A stretch of 6,110 nucleotides of DNA. It comes from JACCYI01 sp036389195. Lineage in GTDB: Bacteria; Actinomycetota; Thermoleophilia; Solirubrobacterales; Solirubrobacteraceae. The stretch covers positions 1-6,110 of the forward strand of contig DASVQH010000023.1 in the NCBI GenBank assembly GCA_036389195.1, given 5' to 3'. A model generated the notes under the pieces. That model did no database searches and was not told the DNA's origin. It saw only the letters and a list, made by a program, of their open reading frames with translations. Position 1 is the first letter of the stretch. Each line of letters opens with the position of its first letter. A program made the position numbers and the translations under genes. Shown in pieces: positions 1-5,264 of the stretch.

Positions 1-301
1 GGCCGCCGGCCGCCGCGACCAGCGCCGCCGTCCGCCGCGCGGCGGCGAGCGCCGCCGGCACGCGCTCCGGCTCGTGCAGCGGCTCGAACACGAACGAGCC
101 GGCCACCGCGAGCCCGCGCCGGTCGAGCTCCGCGCGCAGCCGCGCGGGATCCTCGGGCAGGTAGCCGAGCGGGCCGAGCTCCAGGCCCGGGTAGCCCGCC
201 GCGGCGATCCCGTCGAGCACGTCGGGCCAGGGCGGGTTGCCGGGCGCGGCGGCGAAGTCGACGCCCCACGAGACGGGGCCGGTGGCCAGCGTGACGCTCA
301 C
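1..301 (-). CDS. Sugar phosphate isomerase/epimerase-like TIM-barrel protein (IolE/xylose isomerase-like), 3' end outside window
   Basis: The frame starts at GTG 301, in a GTGA overlap with the SDR stop, and stays open to position 1, giving 100 residues. The protein begins VSVTLATGPVSWGVDF, then has IAAAGYPGLELGPLGYLPED (about 33-52), followed by a helix (PARLRAELDRRGL) and the strand AVAGSFVFEPLHEP. This is the first part of the AP-endonuclease-2/xylose-isomerase-like TIM barrel: strand 1 with P-x-S-W, then a G-Y-x-G-L-E-L-G strand 2, as in inosose dehydratase IolE and related sugar isomerases and epimerases. The metal ligands lie in the missing part, so activity cannot be judged. The ribosome binding site is weak (GTGGA at 309-313, 7 nt before the start), so translation probably depends on coupling with the SDR. 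It is too short for a function beyond the superfamily. Confidence 0.85.
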   Translation of the reverse strand, partial: MSVTLATGPVSWGVDFAAAPGNPPWPDVLDGIAAAGYPGLELGPLGYLPEDPARLRAELDRRGLAVAGSFVFEPLHEPERVPAALAAARRTAALVAAAGG

Positions 302-1020
302 TGCGCCGTCCACCCGCCGTCCACCACGAGGCTCGTCCCGGTCATCAGCGCGGCGGCCGGCGACGCCGCGAACGCGACGGCGCTCGCCACCTCCTCGGGC
401 GTGCCCAGCCGGCCGAGCGGGATCCGGGCGGTGATCGCGTCGCGCGCGCCGGGCGGGGCCAGGAAGGGCACGGTCATCGGCGTCTCGACGAAGGTCGGCG
501 CGACCGCGTTGACGCGGATCCCGGCCGGCGCCAGCTCCACCGCGAGCGCCTTGGTCAGGCCCTCGACCGCGTGCTTGACGGCGCAGTACACGGACCGCCC
601 GGCGGCGCCGACGTGGCCCATCTGCGACGTGACGAAGACGATCGCCCCGCCTTCGCGCATGCGCCGCACCGCCGCCTGCGCCGCGAGGAACGCCCCGCGC
701 ACGTTCAGCGCCCACGCCCAGTCGAGCGCCGCCTCGTCGACGTCGGCGAAGGGCTGCGGACGGTTCCCGCCGGCGCAGACGACGAGGACGTCGAGCCGCG
801 GCGGCGCGGCGAACGCCGCCCGCACGGCCCGGGCGTCGGTGACGTCGCACACCGCGACGGCGCCGCCGGTCCGCTGCGCGACCGCCTCCAGCGGCGCGGC
901 CCGGCGGCCCATCAGGACCAGCGACGCGCCCGCCTCGCCGAGCGCGACCGCGCAGGCCGAGCCCAGCCCGCCACCGGCACCGGTGATCGCGGCGACGCGG
1001 CCGTCGAGCGGGCGGCTCAC
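298..1020 (-). CDS. Classical short-chain dehydrogenase/reductase (SDR)
   Basis: A 240-residue classical SDR that should oxidise or reduce a secondary alcohol/ketone with NAD(P)(H). The sequence shows the cofactor motif TGAGGGLG (13-20), CAGG at 82-85 in the place of NNAG, Asn106 in LNVRG, Ser132 in VTSQMG, and the catalytic YxxxK as Tyr145-Lys149 (YCAVKH). It ends in the usual TGTSLVVDGGW. The second strand ends in MGRR without an acidic residue, which leans towards NADP(H), but weakly. APTFVETPMTVPF (184-196) is the substrate-loop region. Automatic tools may call it 3-oxoacyl-ACP reductase (FabG), but the operon context argues for sugar or diol metabolism, for example racemising the carbinol next to the position oxidised by the HisD-like enzyme (inference). 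It overlaps genes on both sides by GTGA. Confidence 0.93.
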   Translation of the reverse strand: MSRPLDGRVAAITGAGGGLGSACAVALGEAGASLVLMGRRAAPLEAVAQRTGGAVAVCDVTDARAVRAAFAAPPRLDVLVVCAGGNRPQPFADVDEAALDWAWALNVRGAFLAAQAAVRRMREGGAIVFVTSQMGHVGAAGRSVYCAVKHAVEGLTKALAVELAPAGIRVNAVAPTFVETPMTVPFLAPPGARDAITARIPLGRLGTPEEVASAVAFAASPAAALMTGTSLVVDGGWTAQ

Positions 1021-2303
1021 GCGTCCTCCCCTGTCGCGCGCGCCAGGCGGATCTCGGCCGTCCGCGCGTGGCCGGCCAGGCCCTCGGCGTGCGAGATCGC
1101 CGCCACCGCGGGCGCGACCCGCCGCGTTCCCTCGGCCGACAGCTCCTGGAACGTGACCGTCTTGAGGAACTTCCCGACCCACAGGCCGCCCGTGTAGCGG
1201 GCGGCGCGGCCGGTCGGGAGGACGTGGTTCGTGCCGACCGCCTTGTCGCCGTAGGCGACGGTCGCCTCGCTGCCGAGGAACAGCGAGCCGTAGCTGCGCA
1301 GGCCGCTCGCGTAGGCGTCGAGCTCGGCCGGGTCCACCTGGACCTCGAGGTGCTCCGGCGCGTAGGCGTCGGCGACGGCGATCGCCTCGGCGCGGTCGCG
1401 CACGGCCACGATCTCCCCGTGCGTGCGCCAGGCGGCGCCGGCCACCTCGGCCGTCGGCCAGGTGGGCAGCAGGCGCTCGACGGCGGCTTCGACCGCCAGG
1501 CCGAACGCCCGCGACGTGGTGACGAGGATGGCCGGCGACGTCGGGCCGTGCTCGGCCTGGCCGAGCAGGTCGCCGGCGACGAGGTCGGCGTCGGCCGTCC
1601 CGTCGGCGATGATCAGCACCTCGGTCGGGCCGGCCAGCAGGTCGATGCCCACGCGCCCGAAGAGCTGGCGCTTGGCTTCGGCGACGTAGGCGTTGCCGGC
1701 GCCGACGATCAGGTCGACCGGCTCGATCCCGCCCAGGCCGAACGCCATCGCCGCGAGCGCCTGCACACCGCCCAGGCAGACGATCTGGTCGGCGCCGGAC
1801 GCCGCCATCGCGTGCAGCATCGCCGGGTGGATGCCGGCGCCGCGCTGCGGCGGCGCGCACGCGACGACGTGCGGCACGCCGGCGACCTTGGGCACCGCGA
1901 TGGTCATGAACGAGGAGGCGAGCATCGGGTAGCGCCCGCCCGGGACGTAGGCGCCGCTGGCGCCGACGGGCACGTGCCGGTGCCCGAGCACGACGCCGGG
2001 CAGCGTCTCCACGCGCAGGTCGGCCAGCGTGGCGCGCTGGTGGCGGGCGAACCCGCGGACCTGCTCGAGCGCGAACGCGATGTGGCCCCGGAGGTCGTCG
2101 CCGAGCGCGTCGCCGGCCGCCGCGACGGCGTCGGCCGCGATCGCGAACGACGGCGGGTCCCAGTCGTCGAGCACGCGCGAGTACTCGCGCACCACCGCCT
2201 CGCCGCCGCGCTCGATGCGCAGCAGCATCTCGGCCACGTCGCGGCGGACCCGCTCCCCCGCCTCGCCGCCGCCCGCCTCGGCCGCCTTGAGCTGCTCAGC
2301 CAT
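1017..2303 (-). CDS. Histidinol dehydrogenase-like catabolic alcohol dehydrogenase (HpsN-like)
   Basis: A 428-residue full-length member of the HisD fold. Members are zinc enzymes that use two NAD+ to take a primary alcohol through the aldehyde to a carboxylate. By alignment to E. coli HisD I see zinc ligands Gln249 and His252 (LLGQAEHGP), Asp353 (YGDKAVGTNH) and His412 (EGLAGH), and the catalytic Glu317-His318 pair (APEHLE). GHRHVPVGASGAYVPGGRYP (108-127) is the dinucleotide/substrate region. No other his gene is near, and the C-terminal segment ARYTGGLWVGKFLKTVTFQE (368-387) is unlike biosynthetic HisD, which has an SGLSVxDFxKR-type segment there. It resembles, from memory, the HisD-like enzymes of catabolic clusters such as HpsN, which oxidises 2,3-dihydroxypropane-1-sulfonate to sulfolactate. 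I therefore call it a catabolic homologue, not a histidine biosynthesis gene; the substrate is unproven. Its TGA overlaps the SDR start (GTGA). Confidence 0.9.
   Translation of the reverse strand: MAEQLKAAEAGGGEAGERVRRDVAEMLLRIERGGEAVVREYSRVLDDWDPPSFAIAADAVAAAGDALGDDLRGHIAFALEQVRGFARHQRATLADLRVETLPGVVLGHRHVPVGASGAYVPGGRYPMLASSFMTIAVPKVAGVPHVVACAPPQRGAGIHPAMLHAMAASGADQIVCLGGVQALAAMAFGLGGIEPVDLIVGAGNAYVAEAKRQLFGRVGIDLLAGPTEVLIIADGTADADLVAGDLLGQAEHGPTSPAILVTTSRAFGLAVEAAVERLLPTWPTAEVAGAAWRTHGEIVAVRDRAEAIAVADAYAPEHLEVQVDPAELDAYASGLRSYGSLFLGSEATVAYGDKAVGTNHVLPTGRAARYTGGLWVGKFLKTVTFQELSAEGTRRVAPAVAAISHAEGLAGHARTAEIRLARATGEDA
1025..1029 (-). promoter_or_regulatory. Ribosome binding site for the short-chain dehydrogenase
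   Basis: GGAGG lies 4 nt before the GTG at 1020, inside the end of the HisD-like gene. It fixes the SDR start although the frame is open to 1860. Confidence 0.65.
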
Positions 2304-3045
2304 CGCCGTCCTCCCCCGCGAGCGCGGCCGTCGCCTCGGCCGCGCACTCGCGCACGAGCGCGGCGTGCGCGCCCGGGTCGTCGTCATCCCCGGCGAAGGC
2401 GAGCGACAGCGCGCCGGCGACCTCGCCGCCGGCGTCGCGAACCGGCGCGGCGACGGCGCGCAGGCCGTCCGCCAGCTCGGAGTCCTCGGTCGCCAGGCCA
2501 CGCGCGCGGATCTCCGCGAGCGCCTCGATCAGCGCGGCGCGGTCGGTGATCGTCGCGCGCGCCACCGGCTCGAGCGGCTGGGCCAGCACGCTCTCGCGCC
2601 AGCGGTCGCGGTGGGCGAGCAGCAGCTTGCCGCCCGCGGTCGCGTGGGCGGGGGCGAGCTCGCGCAGCTGCGGCCGCGCGTCCGGGCCGCCGGCGCGGTG
2701 CACGAGGCAGAGCGTCGAGCGGTAGCTCGGGATCAGCAGGTGGGCGACGCCGCCGGTGGCGGCGTGCAGCCGGCCCACGGGCTCGCGCGCCGCCAGCGCC
2801 AGCTCGGAGCGCTCGGCGAAGTGGGCGGCCAGTGCGACGATCCGCAGCGTCGGGGCGTAGACGCGGCGGCGTCCCTCGGTCCGCGTGACCCAGCCGTCGT
2901 CGACGAGGCGGTTGAGCAGCCGCCGGGCCGTGCGCGGGTGCACGCGCAGCGCGCCCGCGACCTGCGGGGCGGAGGACGGCGCGAAGGCCAGCACCTCCAT
3001 CGCCTGCATGGTCCGGCTGACGAAGAACGCCTCGGTCGCGCTCAT
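2296..3045 (-). CDS. IclR-family transcriptional regulator
   Basis: A 249-residue protein of standard IclR length. The N-terminal winged helix-turn-helix covers about residues 8-68: after VSRTMQAMEVL, the recognition part VHPRTARRLLNRLVDDGWV is followed by a basic wing with EGRRRVYAP. The effector-binding domain covers about 85-240 and keeps the family features HATAGGKLLLA (134-144) and GLATEDSELADGLRAVAAPV (173-192) followed by GALSLAF. It should bind a small metabolite, probably a substrate or intermediate of this pathway, and control the operon (inference). It is placed in the middle of the operon, with an ATGA overlap to the aldolase and an 8-nt overlap (ATGGCTGA) to the HisD-like gene. 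It is therefore probably co-transcribed with its targets rather than divergent from them. The tail is acidic (GEDGDG). Confidence 0.94.
   Translation of the reverse strand: MSATEAFFVSRTMQAMEVLAFAPSSAPQVAGALRVHPRTARRLLNRLVDDGWVTRTEGRRRVYAPTLRIVALAAHFAERSELALAAREPVGRLHAATGGVAHLLIPSYRSTLCLVHRAGGPDARPQLRELAPAHATAGGKLLLAHRDRWRESVLAQPLEPVARATITDRAALIEALAEIRARGLATEDSELADGLRAVAAPVRDAGGEVAGALSLAFAGDDDDPGAHAALVRECAAEATAALAGEDGDG
2309..2314 (-). promoter_or_regulatory. Strong ribosome binding site for the HisD-like gene
   Basis: GGAGGA lies 5 nt before the ATG at 2303 and is the best Shine-Dalgarno match in the window. It decides the start: the same frame is open to about 2501, but that extension has regulator-shadow composition and no family similarity. 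Confidence 0.75.
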
Positions 3046-3782
3046 CGGGCCGTCCTCGCTCCGGCGCGCTCGGCGCCCGCCCGCGCCGCGGCGGCCATGG
3101 CGTCGATCGCTCGCGCGTAGAGCCGCACGTCGGTCGAGTGCACGAGGACGGCCGGCGCGGCGCCGGCGGGCGCGAGAGCGGCGAGCGCCTGGGGATCGCC
3201 GCCGCCCGCCACGCCGAACGCCGCGCCCGCCGCCGCCGCGGCCGTCGCCACGCGGGCGACCGCGCCGGCCAGCCGCGGGGCCGCGAGGTCGCCCGGCGCG
3301 CCGCCGAGCGCCAGCCCGAGGTCCGAGCAGCCGACGACGAGCGCGTCGACGCCGTCGACCGCCGCGATCGCCTCCGCGTTCTCGACCCCGCGGGGGGACT
3401 CGATCTGGACGGTGAGCGCGGCGGCCCCCGGCGCGCGGCGGCCGTAGCCGCCGGCACGGCGCGGCCCGTAGCCGCGGGCACCGGCCGGCGGATGGCGCAT
3501 CGCGCGGACGACCGCGGCCGCCTCGCCGGCCGTCTCGATCGCGGGGACGACGACGCCGTCGACCCCAGCGTCGAGCACCGGTCCCAGCGCCTCGCTGCGC
3601 CACGAGGGCAGGCGGACGTGCGCCTCGCAGCCGGCGGCCCGCAGCCCGACCGCGACCGCCGGGACGTCGGCCGGCGTCAGCGCGCCGTGCTCGAGGTCGA
3701 TCCAGGCGAGGTCGAGCGGGGCGCCCGCCAGCTCCGCCAGCACCGCTCCGGGCAGCGCGATCACCGTGCCGACGCGGGTCAC
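3042..3782 (-). CDS. HpcH/HpaI-family class II (metal-dependent) aldolase
   Basis: A 246-residue TIM-barrel aldolase expected to cleave a 4-hydroxy-2-keto acid reversibly to pyruvate (or a related 2-oxo acid) and an aldehyde, using a divalent metal. The family signature is present: WIDLEHG with His32 (catalytic), HVRLPS with Arg57 (binds the 2-oxo acid carboxylate), VVVPAIETAGEA at 78-89, RGYGP at 103-107, VQIES with metal ligand Glu128, and VVGCSDL with metal ligand Asp154. Two points are unusual. Cys152 replaces the Pro of the common GPxDL motif. The protein is also shorter than E. coli HpaI: the His is about 13 residues nearer the N-terminus, and the segment between RGYG and VQIE lacks about nine residues. 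It overlaps the aldehyde dehydrogenase by GTGA and the regulator gene by ATGA. HpaI, RhmA and KDG/KDSG-type aldolases are all in this family, so the substrate is open. Confidence 0.92.
   Translation of the reverse strand: MTRVGTVIALPGAVLAELAGAPLDLAWIDLEHGALTPADVPAVAVGLRAAGCEAHVRLPSWRSEALGPVLDAGVDGVVVPAIETAGEAAAVVRAMRHPPAGARGYGPRRAGGYGRRAPGAAALTVQIESPRGVENAEAIAAVDGVDALVVGCSDLGLALGGAPGDLAAPRLAGAVARVATAAAAAGAAFGVAGGGDPQALAALAPAGAAPAVLVHSTDVRLYARAIDAMAAAARAGAERAGARTAR
3053..3057 (-). promoter_or_regulatory. Ribosome binding site for the IclR regulator
   Basis: GAGGA lies 7 nt before the ATG at 3045, within the 3' end of the aldolase gene. It selects this ATG although the frame is open well upstream. 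Confidence 0.65.
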
Positions 3783-5212
3783 TCGGCGTCTCCGGGATGC
3801 ACGACGACGAGCCGGTCCTCGGTCATGTCGCGCACCGCGTAGCGGACGCCCTCGCGGCCGAAGCCGCTGTCGCCGACGCCGCCCCAGGGCATGAAGTCGG
3901 CGCGCCAGGTGGAGCCGCGCGGCGGGTTGACGTTGACCATCCCCGCCCGCAGGCCGTGCGCGAACCGCAGCGCGCGGTCGACCGAGCCGGTGAAGACGCT
4001 GGCCGCGAGGCCGTAGCGCGTGTCGTTGGCGACGGCGAGCGCCTCGTCGTCGCCCGCGACGCCGCGGACCGCGACGGCCGGGCCGAACAGCTCCTCGCGC
4101 CAGATGCGCGCGTCGGCGGGCGGCTCGACCACGAGGCCCGGGGTCAGGAGCGCGCCGTCGCGGTCGCCGCCGCGCCGCAGCTGCGCACCGGCCGACTCGG
4201 CCTCCCGCAGCCAGCGCACGATCCGGTCCGCCTCGCGCTCGTCGATGACCGGCGCCAGCGTCGTCCGCTCCTCGCCGGGGTCTCCCGGCACCATCGCGTC
4301 GAGGTGGGCCTCGAGACGCTCCACCAGCTCGTCGCGGCGCGTCCGGTCGACGATGATCCGCTGGGTCGAGACGCAGTTCTGCCCGGCGTTCGTGAAGCCG
4401 CTGTACGCGGCGGCGGCGGCGGCGCGAGCGAGGTCGGCGTCGGCGAGGACGACGAGGGCGGCGGTCGAGCCGAGCTCGCAGGTGATCCGCTTGACGCCCG
4501 CGGCCTTGGCGATCGCCTCGCCGACCGCGTACGAGCCGGTGAAGGAGATCTTGCGCACCCGCGGGTCGGCGCACAGCGCGGTCCCCACGGTGGCGCCCGA
4601 GCCGACCACGCACTGCAGCGCGGCCTCGGGCAGGCCGGCGGCGGTCAGCTGCTCGGTCAGGAACAGCGCGGTCAGCGGCGTCACGAGCGCGGGCTTGAGC
4701 AGCACGGCGTTGCCCGCCGCGAGCGCCGGGCCGATCTTGTGGATGACGAGGATCGCCGGGTAGTTGAACGGCGTCACCGCGGCCACGACGCCCGTCGGCT
4801 CCGGCCGCGTGTAGCCGAGGCGCCCTACGCCGACCGGCGCGGCGTCCATCGGCAGCACCTCGCCCTCCAGCCGGCCGGCCTCCTCGGCGCACAGGCGGAC
4901 GATGCCCGGGATCCGCTCGGCCTCGGCGCGCGCCTCGGCCAGCGTCTTGCCCTGCTCGGCCGTGATGATCGCGGCGAGCTCGCCGACGCGCGCGGCGAGC
5001 CGTGCGGCGCCGGCGTGGAGGATCTCCGCGCGCTCGTACGCCGGCAGCGCGCGCATGGCCGCCGCGGCGCCCACCGCCGCCGTGAGCGCGGCCTCGACGT
5101 CGGCCTGGCCGGCCAGCGCGACGCGGCCGACCGGCTCGCCCGAGTAGGGCGAGACGACGTCGGCCTCCGGCGGCCCGGACGGCCATGCGCGGCCGCTCAG
5201 GCGCCCGGTCAC
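3779..5212 (-). CDS. NAD(P)-dependent aldehyde dehydrogenase
   Basis: A 477-residue cytoplasmic enzyme of normal length for the family, expected to oxidise an aldehyde to the carboxylic acid with NAD(P)+. The conserved parts appear in order: TPFNY with Asn150, LLKPA with Lys173, FTGS at 234-237, catalytic base Glu246 in CELGS, nucleophile Cys280 in AGQNCVSTQR, and Glu384 in EELFGP. The C-terminal WRADFMPWGGVGDSGFGREG followed by VRYAVRDMT is typical of the group that acts on small hydroxylated or substituted aldehydes (lactaldehyde, phosphonoacetaldehyde, sulfolactaldehyde and similar). I chose GTG 5212 because it gives the usual N-terminus and sits in a GTGA overlap with the preceding micro-ORF. 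Its own TGA overlaps the aldolase start by 4 nt. Being next to an aldolase suggests that it removes the aldehyde released by aldol cleavage (inference). The exact substrate cannot be assigned. Confidence 0.95.
   Translation of the reverse strand: MTGRLSGRAWPSGPPEADVVSPYSGEPVGRVALAGQADVEAALTAAVGAAAAMRALPAYERAEILHAGAARLAARVGELAAIITAEQGKTLAEARAEAERIPGIVRLCAEEAGRLEGEVLPMDAAPVGVGRLGYTRPEPTGVVAAVTPFNYPAILVIHKIGPALAAGNAVLLKPALVTPLTALFLTEQLTAAGLPEAALQCVVGSGATVGTALCADPRVRKISFTGSYAVGEAIAKAAGVKRITCELGSTAALVVLADADLARAAAAAAYSGFTNAGQNCVSTQRIIVDRTRRDELVERLEAHLDAMVPGDPGEERTTLAPVIDEREADRIVRWLREAESAGAQLRRGGDRDGALLTPGLVVEPPADARIWREELFGPAVAVRGVAGDDEALAVANDTRYGLAASVFTGSVDRALRFAHGLRAGMVNVNPPRGSTWRADFMPWGGVGDSGFGREGVRYAVRDMTEDRLVVVHPGDAE
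3789..3793 (-). promoter_or_regulatory. Ribosome binding site for the aldolase
   Basis: GGAGA lies 6 nt before the GTG at 3782, inside the last codons of the aldehyde dehydrogenase gene. The aldolase reading frame stays open far upstream, so this site and the GTGA overlap are what fix the start. Confidence 0.6.
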
Positions 5213-5222
5213 GGGAGCACCG

Positions 5223-5226
5223 CCTC
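5223..5226 (-). promoter_or_regulatory. Ribosome binding site for the aldehyde dehydrogenase
   Basis: GAGG lies 10 nt before the GTG at 5212. It supports this start over the more upstream in-frame GTG at 5284, which would add 24 Arg-rich residues unlike any aldehyde dehydrogenase N-terminus. The match is modest, so coupling to translation of the preceding micro-ORF may help. Confidence 0.45.
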
Positions 5227-5239
5227 GGGATTCACGACG

Positions 5240-5250
5240 TCCCACAGGGA
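5240..5250. repeat. Short inverted repeat TCCC-ACA-GGGA in the only intergenic gap
   Basis: Perfect 4-bp arms around a 3-nt spacer, with a further GGGA at 5227-5230 that could pair with the left arm instead. It is the only symmetric element I noticed in the gap between the first two genes. It might be part of a regulator site, but the arms are too short to separate from chance in this GC-rich DNA, and it is inside the micro-ORF. Confidence 0.2.
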
Positions 5251-5264
5251 CGACCCGCGGGGCA

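Noticed and set aside
306..328. Two near-identical copies of a TGGACGGCG word at the end of the SDR gene
   Set aside because: They encode the standard VVDGGWT ending of SDR proteins; the repeat comes from similar codons.
298..1020. Calling the SDR fabG (3-oxoacyl-ACP reductase)
   Set aside because: The motifs are shared by all classical SDRs, and no fatty acid synthesis gene is nearby.
1017..2303. Calling this gene biosynthetic hisD
   Set aside because: No his neighbours, a catabolic operon context and a different C-terminal substrate segment; the symbol is withheld.
2304..2501. N-terminal extension of the HisD-like protein
   Set aside because: The extended part is read entirely from inside the IclR gene in another frame and has no family similarity, and a strong GGAGGA stands right before ATG 2303.
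3431..3480. A locally repetitive stretch (repeated GCCG and CCGTAGCCG words) looking like a small direct repeat
   Set aside because: It encodes the Gly/Arg/Tyr-rich RGYGPRRAGGYGRR loop of the aldolase, so codon repetition in a known family motif explains it.
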